From Rhynchosporium graminicola (taxonomy: Eukaryota; Ascomycota; Leotiomycetes; Helotiales; Ploettnerulaceae), in the NCBI GenBank assembly GCA_900074885.1, contig FJUW01000035.1:62001-126000 (forward strand): a stretch of 64,000 nucleotides of DNA. Reading direction: 5' to 3'. Positions 1-11,755 of this stretch are shown here, piece after piece; the first letter of the stretch is position 1; each line of letters begins with the position of its first letter. The translations under genes were made by a program, and so were the position numbers. The notes under the pieces are model-generated. The model was not told where the DNA came from. It did not search any database and saw only the letters and a list, made by a program, of their open reading frames with translations.

Positions 1-1913
1 GTAGAAGAAAGATCCAGTAGCCGCTGTAGTCGACATCCGAATACCATATACTACTCGCATACTTATCGCGCTCGTACAGTCTGTCCAATGCAGCTCCTTT
101 TTCTTCCTCTTTCACCACAGGTAGAAGCTATGACAAAGCAACAGGAGACCCAGCCAGCCAGCTAAAAATCATTGCATATTACTTATCACCGAGCCATATT
201 TTCGAAACCCTTCATACAGTAACCCTAATAAGTGATTCGCTACCAAGCGGTCTCCATATCAATCAGAAGTCAACCCACGTAAGCCAGTGTGCGCTTTTAC
301 ACCACTCACGACAACACGAGCAACACTGGACTGAGCTCCGTAAAAGACATCCCTGAGACAAGAAGCTCATTTCTAATACTGTACTATGGAAAATTAATTA
401 CCGGTTATGACTCCTTTCACCGAGGGAAGAATTTTTTTTGAGAGTGGATTCTGAGAGAAAGCCGAGCACCGAAGGCGAAGGGTCTTTCCGAGTGAGTGGA
501 TAATCCAGCCCTACACCGGGACTCGACTGTGCGGATTTTGCACCTGCATGTGGGTAAGCGAATAATACTCCACTGGGGTGGAGAGGTGGGATACATCATA
601 CATGTGGAAGATATTCCGTACTGTTTCCAGGTAACAAGAAAAGGTAGCAGAGTACTGTGGTGTCTTACTTACCTCTCACCGACCAACCGAACGAAGATAA
701 TAAATCTAGCAAAGCAAAGCAACAGGTACTGCCGCATATGAATGAGAAGACACTTGCAGTACAGTACAGTAGAATAATATTCAAGCACGCCACGCCACAC
801 CGCTAGATAAGATAAGATAAATCTATCGGCATTCGGTAGTCTCACTCCACATTCAGGCTTCGTGGGCCTCAATCCTCAAGTCTCAAGCCTCCAATTCATT
901 TCGGCGCTGACCGAGCAAATCTCTTCTCATCCATCTCACCCTCCAAAATCGTATTCCCAATCGTCAATGCAGTGTACTGACTGCGGATGACTGCCGTCAG
1001 CCAACCGACCCAGCCATCCAAAGAATCAATGAATTACACACGCACACTACATGGCATCGCCTCAATAGTCTCTTGCTCGAGAATCCCGATGACGAGAAAG
1101 TGACTTCCTTGAATTTATTTGAATTTGGCTTTCCAATCATGCTTTCCCTCCTGTTACAGTTCAATATCCTTTTCGAGGATATCGAACATCCCATTTACGA
1201 TCACACCCCTGTCTCTCCTTCCCGCCATTCCCTTCGACCGCACGATATCACAGCGAATCAAATCCAGGTCATCAAAATATAATCTGCTGTGCTCTGCTCT
1301 CCATTTCCATACCCTTCCAATCCCCAAAGCAAAGCAAAGCAAACCCAGACTCTCCCCCTGTCCTTGCCTTTTCTTTCTTTCCATCCAAATCGCCAAAATT
1401 CCCAGCTTAGTAATCCCCTCCTCTCCCCCTCCCCTGCCCCCCCAGCAGGCAAGGATCCACCATGCACACTATTCACCGGGTGGGTACGTCACTCTTACCG
1501 TTTCCAGTCTAGCATCATCAAACACCTGGCGCACATCATTGACTCACACCGTACGAAGTAAGGGTCCTCATACGACGGGAGCAGGAAACAAACCCAACGC
1601 GCCGGAACCGCTCGGCAAGCGCGGGAAGTATAGTGGGACTGGGCTGGGGCTGGGCTGAGGGTCCGATGAACGGCTGTGTTGGGGTGGGATTGAGTGGAGT
1701 CAGATGGGCTGGAGAGGGATTGCTGATTGGGTGAGCGCGGGAGGATGGCGGTGAAGAATTTCGAGAATGTATGTATGAAAGCTAGATAGGTAGGTCGGTA
1801 CGTACTTTACGGTGTTGTTTTCGTTGGCAAGTGGTGATTATGCCTGGGAGAGAAAGAAGGCGTTTTCATTTCATGCATTTCATGTTTGCACTCTTGATTG
1901 AGAGGAAGAGATA

Positions 1914-1937
1914 CCTATCTATCTATCTATCTATCTA
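1914..1937. repeat. (CTAT)n microsatellite
   Basis: About six tandem CTAT units are directly visible. It is the first of four tetranucleotide arrays within 700 bp. Confidence 0.9.
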
Positions 1938-1948
1938 GTGATGACGAG

Positions 1949-1972
1949 GAATGAATGAATGAATGAATGAAA
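1949..1972. repeat. (GAAT)n microsatellite
   Basis: About five tandem GAAT units are visible just downstream of the CTAT array. Confidence 0.9.
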
Positions 1973-2252
1973 GTCCTGTCTATCTATTCCTTATAAGAAA
2001 GAACATCAAGCGATCTCAACCACCAAAGCCGAGTTCACAACAGCATACTCACCGACCTACCTTACCTGCCCAGTCTCAACCCCTTCACCGCCCACCTTCC
2101 CCTCTCCTCTCCCCTCCACAAAAGGAAACACACAAACCAGACCAGTCTTTTTTTTTTTCAAGAGAATCCCTTGATTTAATTACCTAACCCTAAATAACCC
2201 ACCTAGTTAATCCATCCCAGCAAGCACAGCGGGAAACACCTTGCCTTGAAAG

Positions 2253-2290
2253 CTCACTCACTCACTCACTCACTCACTCACTCACTCACT
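2253..2290. repeat. (CTCA)n microsatellite
   Basis: About nine and a half CTCA units in tandem without interruption. Confidence 0.95.
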
Positions 2291-2531
2291 TACCTTTCTT
2301 TATTTCATTCAACACCGTACTCGTGACGGCGTAAAAGTGGAGTTTCCATTTCCAACCTTCGACACTCCAACGCTCCAACCTCCCCTCCATCTCAGGGTCC
2401 AGTTCCACTCCCACTCCCAAGTCCCAGTTCCCGCTCATCCCCCTACCCAAGGTACAAATACCTACGGAGTCTGATCCGTTACCCACATAACCCACCCACC
2501 ATATTACCCACAGAAGAAAAAAAAACCCCCC

Positions 2532-2568
2532 ACCTACCTACCTACCTACCTACCTACCTACCTACCTA
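2532..2568. repeat. (ACCT)n microsatellite
   Basis: About nine ACCT units in tandem, preceded by short A and C homopolymer runs. Confidence 0.95.
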
Positions 2569-3501
2569 GTAAGGCAACACACAGATACAGGTACAGGTAC
2601 CTATGAATCATCGCGAAGATCTTCCCCCCACTTTTCTTTCCCGCAAGTGGATAGTAGCTACCTACGTAGACAGACGGCTGGTTTGTAAGTAAGTAATTCC
2701 TTCCTTTCTTCTTCCTTTCTTCCTATCTTCCTGTGAAGAAACAAATTGCGGAGCTCTCCTCCCCTCCAAAAAAATCAAAACATTAAAATTTCAAATGAGT
2801 GAATCCTCCAAGGCCCAAGGGACTTTTTGGATTTCTTGGCATTTGGGATCGAGATAGGAACGGAGGAATTCTTTTCCTTTCTTTCGTTGGCTCGTTGGCT
2901 CGTGGGTTTGGGGATTTTGGTAAGTAGGTAGTCAGGTAGGTGCCTATGGTATGGCACGGTAGTGCGTGCGTTTGCGTGTGGTGGAGAATCCTGCTTGAGA
3001 TTATGCACGCGTGTGTTGTCAAGGCACGCGCGAGCTTCTCTGTAGGTTGCAGGTGGGTGGGGTTTCGTTCTGTTTATTTACTGCAAGGGTTTGAATCTTG
3101 GAACGGGTCAAAGAGCAGAGTAGAGTAGAGTTTGAGTCACTAAGAAATGCAAACGAGGAAAGTGTAAATGTGTGTGGTATGTTTTGTATTTGTTCAAAGT
3201 GGTATGGTAATAACTATTGTAGCTCAACCTCTTAATCGAGGGAGCGGGAAATATCCCGAATCGTTCATCCCTTTAACTCCATACGAGTGGTGTGAACCGA
3301 TTCCGTCCCAGTCCCAGTCCCAGATCCCCATCCCGTGCTGTTCATCCTGTATATCTTCTAATTCATAACCCCGAAAAGAAAAATAAAGTGGTATTATTTT
3401 GCTGCTTCTGAAACGCCGTGCCCAATGCTTCGCTGCGAAATCGCTCCAAAAATCGCTGCAAACTCATCCGTAAAGCCCCTTGATGCTCGATATCGACAAG
3501 C

Positions 3502-4269
3502 TTAATAAACGCTGATGGCTGATATCAAGCCCGTCTGCGTCCTTTGCGGAAGGTAGTAGCTTTCGTCGAAGAATGATTCCTGTTCGGACGATTGTATCGA
3601 AGCGGTTGGCTTGGAGTAGTAGGATGTGGTTGCGATCTTTTGCTTCTCGGAGAAAGTTGGGAGGGCGTTGTTTGGAGGAGATGGGGGCATCGAATCGTCT
3701 TCTGAAGAATCGGAATCGTGATCGAGCTCGGGAGGTTGTTGCGAGTGGGAAGGCGTGAGTTGTAATTGCAGACCCTCGAAGTCCTCCTCTCCATCATCCT
3801 CGAATTGCTCCTCTGCTTCCTCGACGATCGCCATGTGGCTGTTGGAGGGACCTCGTTGTAAGAGTGTGAAGCCAGTCTCAATCTCCATATCATCATCAGA
3901 GTCGTATTCGCTATCAGAGTCGGAGGAGTCTGCGTCCTCTGCTTGCCAATCCTCCTCGGGGTCCTCGACGATTGTGTCGGCCCATTGAATGTGCTTTGGC
4001 TCTTCGATCTTCGAGGCTTTCTTGACGGATTGGTTGAACCAGCTCTCTTGTTCCTGCTCAGCTGCGGCCAACTCGAGCATCAGAGAATCGAGAAGGTTGG
4101 CGTGACCAACAAGTAGGCGGAGGTTGTGATCTGCTCGAGCAGCCTCGGAAGAGAGCTTGCCGCGAGCAGTGTGAGCGAGGTAGTAAGTTTGAGTGACAGA
4201 CATCTTTCGCTTCAATGGTGAGGATGGTGAGGAGGATGCGGAAAAGGTTGATCTGGCAAGAGACGACAT
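3502..4269 (-). CDS. Conserved-looking acidic fungal protein of unknown function
   Basis: Single-exon gene, 255 aa from the first ATG at 4269. The longer open frame upstream begins with TTG and was not used. A second ATG near 4202, at the motif MSVTQTYYLAHTARGKL, may be the true start because the regular, helix-prone part begins there. The first third is Ala/Leu-rich and probably helical (it includes ADHNLRLLVGHANLLDSLML). The middle and end are strongly acidic, with Asp/Glu/Ser runs resembling casein-kinase-2 targets, and look disordered. It has no signal peptide and no membrane segment. I believe similar proteins occur in other filamentous ascomycetes, but I recognise no characterised family and assign no function. 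Confidence 0.7.
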   Translation of the reverse strand: MSSLARSTFSASSSPSSPLKRKMSVTQTYYLAHTARGKLSSEAARADHNLRLLVGHANLLDSLMLELAAAEQEQESWFNQSVKKASKIEEPKHIQWADTIVEDPEEDWQAEDADSSDSDSEYDSDDDMEIETGFTLLQRGPSNSHMAIVEEAEEQFEDDGEEDFEGLQLQLTPSHSQQPPELDHDSDSSEDDSMPPSPPNNALPTFSEKQKIATTSYYSKPTASIQSSEQESFFDESYYLPQRTQTGLISAISVY

Positions 4270-7200
4270 TTTGTAAGATTGGTGTGAAATGAGGTGCTCT
4301 GATGAATGACTCAAGGCAACGATTTGTGGCGAGGCCGAGAACCGGCGTACGGAAGTCAGGCCGAGTTAGTGATGAAGAAGGGAGAAGCCAACTCGGATAA
4401 TTGTTTGCGGAATTGTTATAGTTGTAGTTGTAGTTGTAGTTGATGATGATGAGAGTTATTGCTGTAGTTGTTGTGAGTGTATGTTTAAATGTTGTGGATG
4501 AGTGTATTGCATTGAAAGGTCATCCTTTGCGGGTCGGCAGGTTGATTATGTATCCAGCTGATTATCCTCAGACACGGTCGATAAAAGCCGACAGCTCCGT
4601 ACATTCGTTCGTTCGTTCATTCCTTCGTAAGGCCGCGACGAGGACAGGGGGATGAGAAAGCCTGTGATTATCTGATCGCATTCCCGGGTTCCCTGCCACG
4701 AGTCACCGGCGCACGCTCCCTCCCCACCTTTCCGCCCATCCTTCGTTCTTCGCTCTTCGCTCTTCGCTTGGCTAAGCAGTCGGGCCTCCAAGACTCACCG
4801 GTGAGTGTCGCTCTCAAACCATGCCTAATCCGGTAACTGTAGAGAGCGCTCGGAGACTTCTGTTTCCCACCGGCTCCTGTTGATGCTCATGCCATGCCAT
4901 GGCTAACGGGCCGTCAGTCTTCCATAATCAAGCCAGGCAGCAGGTCGAACTCAAAGTCCGAATGCCAAAGCCACCTTACCTTACCTTAGTCTATGAAACT
5001 GTGGGAATGAGTGAGAATGAAATGATTGTGAAGCCTGGATGAGGGAGGCTTCAATCAATAGGAACTCCATCATGGTAATTCAACACAGTAATCCATCACC
5101 GGCTATGTCTCCGGGTTCGTCCGTTTTCCATCGGAGCAATAGCCCACACTTCCTGGAAAATTAGGTATCCTGTTCTCCAGGCAAATATACTCCAAGTCTC
5201 AGGCTACTACTGACAATAAGTGTTTCTGTACCCCTTTCTTCCACTAATGCTCTACGACTTGCTTTGCTGCCATTTCCGCCGGGAATCCTCCGGGACGGCT
5301 GACACGCTCCACGGTTTTTGGCCTTTAGGAGTTAAGCAACCTTAGGACCATCTCCTGGCCTGAGCTGACAAACCCTCATCTGCTAAAGCTAGGCTGTCTT
5401 TGTTACAAAGCCCTCCAGTGATTAAAAACACGAATGTTCCAATTCTTTCCACTGTCGATCATCCAATAGCCGCTGCCGAAACAATAATAATCACTGAAAA
5501 CGGAAATGATGACCTATCAAAATCCGGCTCCTGGTCTTTGCACGTCCTGAGATTACAGAGCCGGAATAATGGTGATGCAAGATGCACATCAGCCTGACAC
5601 CTACCTACCCTCTTTAGGGGCCGCGTTGCGAGTCACTAAACGGACTGGCGCCGAATCAAGGCTGGGACTATGTTTCCTGACCGCGCTGTAACGGTGTAAC
5701 AGTGAAACAAAGTGCATGGAGCAAATTTCATCCCATCTATTTACTCTCCGCGTTGCAATCTGCAGGACATAAGATGAAATTGATCCCTCCGCGTTCATCG
5801 CACAGCCTCCACGTCCACGAAACACACGATGCATCCGCTATCTTGAACAGACAGATTACCGGATCTGGAAATACGATGTGTCGCGAATGCACTGACTGGC
5901 ACTGCGACGCCAGAGCGATGAATGTCGTCTCCATTAATTTGGCAGCCTGCGAGCCACACTGAGCATGCCTGACGCCCTGCCCTGTTGTTGTTGTCGTTGG
6001 CCAGTACGCGAATGCGAACGGAACGGTGAAAGGGCGCGCGCGGATGACTCCATCAGCGAATGTTGGAGTGGATAGGCTATGGCTTCACCAAGCCATCCGC
6101 AGCACGTAAGCAACATCTGTAACGCGTCGACCTGCCTTTCGGGCCAGCCAGATAGATTCTTGAAAGTTTGCTCGCACGAGCCGTCTGGTTGAACGAACTC
6201 AAAGTCCGCTCTTCTGCACTTCTCCCACACTATTGTGACAGCCGGCAGTCATCGGAATTCTTCGCATACTCTTCCCAATCGAGACTTTGAGTGCTCGCTA
6301 GGCGCTGACAATCATAGAGGTCTTCAACGTGCACCTTGAGGTCAACCATGGACGTTTGTACTACACCCCCGTGGACTCTCCGCTTGTACTGCAAGATTCG
6401 CTGATGCCTCAGGAAGACTGCCTTCTGAGCCGCCTTGGAGATTTCCCAATACGATCAGTCCTACTTCCGTGGACTGTGATACGCAAGTATTAAGAAAGCC
6501 ATGGCCATGCCCCCAGGTTAATATGACGCATTCCAATGGATGAGCAATAATGATTGCAGAATCTTGCAACTATGCAGCACTGCCTCATGGTAAGGAGTCA
6601 TAGTCTCTTCCGTAATTGTCCACTTCCTCAGCGACCCGTTGCAATGATCCGCACCTCTATGACCCGAAGATAATTGCGTTGATTTCGTCGTTACACTTTT
6701 GTGCGCCTGGTAAAAACATATAACCCGAGGTCCGAATAACGTTAACTTTGACTGTCGTACTGCTTACGAGGTACGAGCAAACCAACCAGAGGCCAGAGTT
6801 GTAACCCACGTATCGATTGTTACGGCCGGCTGGTGCAAAATCCGCAACCTTGCTTGCCGCCAAGGCGAGCTATCGACAACTGCGCTCGGACACAAAACTT
6901 TAACCTTAACTCTACATTGGTGTTTTTGATTGGCTACCCTACGAGATTCGGCTTCGGCTTCGTATTGCTCCAGCACTCCGAGGGAGTGGGCGGTGACTCG
7001 TAGATCAGAACTCTCCGATTGACGGCGGAGTTAAGGGACGGCGATTTAGTGGACGGGCATACGAATGCTGACTGTGCCTGTGAATACATACCGAGTAGTA
7101 CATTCGTAATATGATGGAGATAAGGCTTGTAGCAAGGCTGAGTAAGTTCCGTCCCTGCTGCCTTAAAAGCGTTATGTGACAATCATCCTTATTCTGTGGT

Positions 7201-9512
7201 GTTGACGTGTGGGTGCCGCAACCGGTTGTAGACCATTTGGATCATCCCAAGCCATTCATTCCCTCTGACGTGAGGTATAACTACTCGATTGATTGTCCTC
7301 AGGAGGCTTGTCCTTGCGGCCGGCATTTTCACTTCGTTTCTTCATGAAAACGCTGAAAGCTTGTAATAGTCTGGCTGATAGTCTTCGAGCCGCTGGAATT
7401 TTGATACTGGTATAATCACAATAGACATTTCAGGCAATGTTGCTGATCTTTTTGACATAATCATGAGATGAGAATGAAGGCTGATAGGTCTACCAGCGCG
7501 GCTATTCTACTATTGACATAACGCTTAGTATTCTCTGAGGCTTTGGAGACGGCGCTGACCCGAGGGTGAGGAACACAGTAATACGCGCTTGTTAACTACA
7601 TCTGGAAGTATTGGCTATGTTGAAGTAGAACTAGTGCTGAGCTTGGAGTTGGCGATGGTACAGATATGTCAGCCGGATTTCCTTTATAGGCTGAATCTTG
7701 AGTACTCCACTGCTCCACCCCATCGTGATGCTATCATGAAGTGGGTTCTCTTTCACTTTCGAGCTAGTTGCGGCATTCACGTGACTACAGTCACATGTCT
7801 GTCGACCACTATGAACTTGCCACTGTACGCGCGACGTTATTGGACCCCTAGGTAGAGGGAAGCCTAAGCATGGGCTAGATTTCTCGTGCAATATGTAGCT
7901 CTGCAATGCTTGCAGTGATGCTAGGATAAGTCACGTTGCCGTCAATGACCAGGATCAAGTTCTTCCGTACAAACCATCAATCCCATTAAAGTGTTCTCGG
8001 CAATCCACTCAAGTACCGCTGAAGACCCTTTCACGAAACATCCCTCAGTAACATCAGACGATTTAAAGATGTTTCCCCCGACCTACGGCATAGCAGTCCC
8101 GCACATGAACTGCCTGAACCCCTGTCTCAAATTGAAACATATCGCGGACTTGGGTACCTGACCAAAACGATCAACCAGTAACATTACACACATGTAACTG
8201 AAACATGCAGGAAGCAGACAAAGAATGAGATTGTCTCAAACATATCGAATGTGCCAGTGGCATCTCGGAGACATTTCCTTATGAGTACTGTCAGTGCGAT
8301 TTTCTTAGTGAGGAAGGTTTTGAAGCTGCCTTTGTGCCAATATCGAGCACATGGAGGACTGCAAGTTCATCTTATTTCCCTTGTCAAAGCGAGTGCTTGC
8401 AGGTGTGTCACTTTGGATATGGCATAAATCCTTCCCGTAGCCTGGTTTGGAGCTTTGAATTTCTGGCTTTCTCTCAAAGATCTCCATTTCAGTCCTAGCT
8501 CCTTGGCAAATCAATTCTCAACCCAGGTCTGTTGCGGCACCACTGAAGCTGCTGTTTATGTGTTCATCTTAACGTCCAGAAACACGAAGTGCTGGCGTAC
8601 GTAAGCTCGACAATAGAGCTTTGTCCATCCGTTCGCACATACAATACCATGATTCTGTTATTGCGCCAGCGTTACGCCCTAAATTGCGACTTGCAACAGA
8701 TGTCTTGGACATAAGAGGAGTTGAGAACCAGCGTTACGCCATAAACTGCGACCTGCAACATAATTCTTGAAATCAAGGAGAGTTGAGAAGATCATGTGAC
8801 TTTTACGATGGCACATCAACGTGAAAACTTGCCCTTCTCACATTAAGATCTTCTTCAAATACCTGGCTTAGTGACCTCGGTTTGGTAGAATGGTTCAAAG
8901 CATACTGATTGAGATTTTGCAGTGATATCGTTGGCTGGTGTACCGTCGCAGCGTTGCTCTGCGGTAAGTGATAGCAAGTCGCTTTTCTACTATTTACTAG
9001 TATGGTTGTGAGACGAGAAGCATCAGAAACTGATCGCATGTATCTCTGTTAATTACCACAAGCACGCACGCACTCGTTCAGTATCTCAGTCCTGTTCATG
9101 TTTCGTTCATTTTTTTTAAGCTCGTTTGGAGAATCTATCGCTAATGCACAAATTTTTCAGCCACCACTTCTCCCAACACACGTTGCAGACTTCTGCTGAG
9201 CACCAATTATTGCAAGTGAAGTCTGGCAGTATTTCCCGAACATCGAAGGAATCCTCACGGACTGTTTCCGGATCTTGGTGATGGTGCTGTCGGGCTGTTC
9301 CGGCGCCTTTTGCTATCCACAAGTTCCCCGACCTAGAAAGTCGAATCGGCGGGGATCTGAGAACAAGAGTGTACAGAAAAGGAATTCTTAAAAAGTCAAT
9401 CGAGCAGTCATTCGTAGACTGTCTAAAGCGTCAAGGTTGTACAAAGTCCTCACCTTCGACTCTCATAAGCCGGCACCGACAAACCAACACTGTGCAGGCC
9501 AACTTTAACATC
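4270..9512. other. Gene-free region of about 5.2 kb
   Basis: Only short open frames without recognisable domains are seen. (GTTGTA)-like repeats followed by GAT units lie at about 4420-4450, inside what is probably the promoter of the upstream minus-strand gene. A 62-bp tandem repeat lies at 8667-8790 and is listed separately. I could not recognise a transposon or a decayed gene. Confidence 0.5.
8667..8790. repeat. Two-copy 62-bp imperfect tandem repeat
   Basis: Copies at 8667-8728 and 8729-8790 both begin CAGCGTTACGCC and end GAGTTGAGAA. They have the same length and share most positions. The centre (GATGTCTTGGACATAAG versus TAATTCTTGAAATCAAG) has diverged most. Read directly; no function is known. 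Confidence 0.85.
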
Positions 9513-10211
9513 ATGTCTCAACCACCCATCACTTCCCTACCAGGGTATCCATTCTTCTACGCGATACCAATCAATGGCTACATCCGCGATGTACCAGACA
9601 GGAAAACAAGGAGATCCAGCAGAAGTCGTCTACAAGATCGTCATTCTCTTCCGCCACCATACACCGCAGCACCAGCGTGGTCACCTTACATCCTCGAAGG
9701 TCTAGCTGAACTAGACGGTTTGAACGAGATCCCAAAACAGACATACCCAGATCATCAACGGCCATACGAAAAAGAGAAAATCAAACGTCCGCAATCGACA
9801 CCGCCTGCAATGACCCAGCGGCGGGACTCTCGCCTCCTGAGTCTGTCGACAAAACATTCCCGGACATTTTTCAGACCTCAGATTTCGAGCCCGCTAATGG
9901 CTTCGACTTGCATGGACAACGTCAAGGAACTCTTTACCATCGAGGAGCAAGCACCGGTCCGTGGAAATGCCCATTTGGTGTCTCGAGGACCTCTACCTGA
10001 GATTGGCCGGGCTGATGAGTATAAGATGGGAGACGAGGAGAGGATACAGGTCGCTCTGATTGAGAGTATATTTCTCATGTTGCATGACCTCCAACCGAGT
10101 TATCTACCCCGCCCGGAGAAGATCGTGTCGCAGATTGTGCCGAGACCGTCGAGGACGCATAGACTTTCTCGCCAGCCGTCTGTTAGGATTTCATCTACGC
10201 TCGCTTCATGA
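9513..10211 (+). CDS. Orphan hypothetical protein, PPPY motif
   Basis: Uninterrupted 232-aa frame starting at ATG 9513. The open frame extends upstream to a GTG at 9369, but that part reads like leader sequence and lacks an ATG. The protein is basic and Pro/Ser/Arg-rich in its N-terminal half, with SLPPPYTAAP near residue 50. PPxY is a ligand type for WW domains such as those of Rsp5-family ubiquitin ligases, so a role as an adaptor is conceivable but unproven. The C-terminal part has a hydrophobic helix-like stretch (QVALIESIFLMLHDLQ) followed by a basic tail. No signal peptide is seen. I recognise no family. It lies about 600 bp from the 3' end of the UstYa-like gene and points toward it (convergent), so membership of the same cluster is possible only as inference. 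Confidence 0.55.
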   Translation: MSQPPITSLPGYPFFYAIPINGYIRDVPDRKTRRSSRSRLQDRHSLPPPYTAAPAWSPYILEGLAELDGLNEIPKQTYPDHQRPYEKEKIKRPQSTPPAMTQRRDSRLLSLSTKHSRTFFRPQISSPLMASTCMDNVKELFTIEEQAPVRGNAHLVSRGPLPEIGRADEYKMGDEERIQVALIESIFLMLHDLQPSYLPRPEKIVSQIVPRPSRTHRLSRQPSVRISSTLAS

Positions 10212-10808
10212 TGATTGAGGTTGAGTTATGGAGAGGAAACCCCGGCAGAACCGGGGCTCGAATTTAGTTGAACTTCTTCCAAAGGCCTTCTCAAAGAATG
10301 TGAAGGGTCCAGATGATTATGATTCTGGAGAATCTATCTGTCGGTTTCGGTTTGTGGTTTGTGGTTCTTATAGAGACCCATGTGGAAGTCGATCCTAGGA
10401 TAAGATGGCAGGAAACTACAAGTCGGCTTGGAACGGGGACTTTTGGAACGCTTAAATCCTCGGCACAAGCTTTCATTTCACATGTACAACATCTGCTATA
10501 CATTAAATCTGGAGAAAGTCAGGACGCTTCTCTGCTTCCGAGAAAAATGCTCCTCCTAACCTGATTACCATTATCTCTTCTCAGATCATCTAGCGATATA
10601 TACACATCTGCTGCCTGAATCTTATACAGTTTTTTCCTCAGCTTGTCCTACTCGCTTCGTGCATGATGGTACATCGAAACCGAGTCTTCTCACCCATTCC
10701 TAGGGAAGACGCATGGTCTCCAAAGCGAGAATCTCTCCTCAATGTTCCGTGGAGGTAAGCTCTTTCCTAGCCTTAGAGGACGGCTTGAATACTTCACGAT
10801 CGAGGTTC
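10212..10808. other. Convergent intergenic spacer
   Basis: This 597-bp stretch between two convergent genes holds only the short hairpin listed above and no credible coding frame. Confidence 0.6.
10240..10256 (+). other. GC-rich hairpin just past a stop codon
   Basis: CCCCGG-CAGAA-CCGGGG forms a perfect 6-bp stem with a 5-nt loop, 28 bp after the stop of the upstream orphan gene. It would lie in the 3' UTR. No role is known. Confidence 0.4.
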
Positions 10809-11755
10809 TCAGGGTATTGCTTCATAGATAGTATCTCCAATCTGCGGCGGCTTCAAGAAGTCCAAAGGCGTTTCCTCTGAAATCTGCCTCTCCTCAGCCC
10901 ATTGTCGTATAGCATCAAAGTTCTTGCATTTGTGCTCGGTATTGAAATCAACAAATGCCTTGGGGTAATTGCGATCCCACCACACCTGACCCAGAAGTCC
11001 GGTGTCGGGCGTGCACATCAGCTGCTGGCGGATGATGTCCAAGCAATGAGATACGTGGTACTGGACGATGTTTTCTTTGTTGACGAAAGCACCTTTCCCT
11101 TGGGAGCGGTAATAGTCGATATTGTAGTATAGCGACTTACGCACGAGGTTCAGGCAGTGCAGATGATGGAGGCCTTCGACATTGGCTGGGAAGCCGCCTC
11201 CGTACTTGGGGTTGATCTGCACTTGGTCGAATTTGAACCCTGACTTCAGTGCTTCGCTCACTGGAACTGCTACACTCCTGTCTGTGAATTTTGTCAGAAT
11301 TTGAACTTGTCTAGGGATAGTGGGTACTTACAATCTATTCCCAAGGACTCCCAAGCAGCATCGACTTTGGAATCAGGTCCCCCTATTAACCGGAAGTCGT
11401 TCTCTTTCATGAAAGACCCATTGAACCGGACCATATGATAGTTGTTATCAACCTCCTTCAGTATTGGAGCTTTCTGATGTCAGTCTTCGGCATTTTTCCT
11501 GCTGAGATAAAGGAACTTACAGTATTTCTGGACATGATCTAAGCACGATCTATTGGTCCACCTACTCCCAATGAAAGTACCCAAGGCCAGAAATGAGATA
11601 GAAAAGAAGACGGGCAAAACTATCGCGATCCAAAGCGGAACTACTCGAGCTTGCTTTCTGTAAGTTGGTCCCGAATCTTGGGAAAGGAGTCCCTCGTAGT
11701 CTTCTGCGGATCCAGAGTCTCGCCCACTGTTTTCCTCTACTTTTTGGTACTCCAT
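10809..11755 (-). CDS. UstYa-like (DUF3328) oxidase, probable peptide-modifying enzyme
   Basis: Three exons on the minus strand (11755-11521, 11469-11332, 11281-10809) give 281 aa; both introns are GT-AG of about 50 bp and phase 1. The protein has an acidic cytosolic start, one membrane segment (about residues 40-62, LWIAIVLPVFFSISFLALGT), a linker with FNGSFMKEN, and the two hallmark HxxHC motifs: HHLHC at about 163-167 and HVSHC at about 200-204, followed by CTPDTG. This is the standard layout of the UstYa/DUF3328 family. Known members (UstYa/UstYb in ustiloxin, PhomYa-type in phomopsin, AprY in asperipin-2a) act in the secretory route and oxidatively cyclise Tyr-containing core peptides released by Kex2. 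The family also occurs outside peptide pathways, so the substrate is inferred from the neighbour: a secreted Tyr-rich Kex2-repeat precursor that starts 1.49 kb away on the opposite strand. Length and motifs look complete. Confidence 0.9.

Larger units (their letters stand above)
1..3501. other. Gene-free region with several microsatellites
   Basis: I see no convincing gene here. The open frames are short, low in complexity and come from pyrimidine-rich DNA. The stretch holds tetranucleotide arrays at about 1914-1937, 1949-1972, 2253-2290 and 2532-2568, listed separately. Such C/T-rich DNA is common in fungal promoters and 5' leaders, so it may serve a gene lying to the left of the window. Confidence 0.6.

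Noticed and set aside
1119..1658. 179-aa plus-strand frame
   Set aside because: Low-complexity Pro/Ser/Leu sequence from C/T-rich DNA, overlapped by other frames of like length, no domain and no splice partner.
1914..2568. Tetranucleotide arrays considered as a CRISPR-like array
   Set aside because: They are simple microsatellites with no spacers, in a eukaryotic genome.
5281..5345. GAGTTAAGC resembling part of a 5S rRNA gene
   Set aside because: The rest of the 5S rRNA (start, internal control box and the TTGGGTGGGTGACC-like region) is absent.
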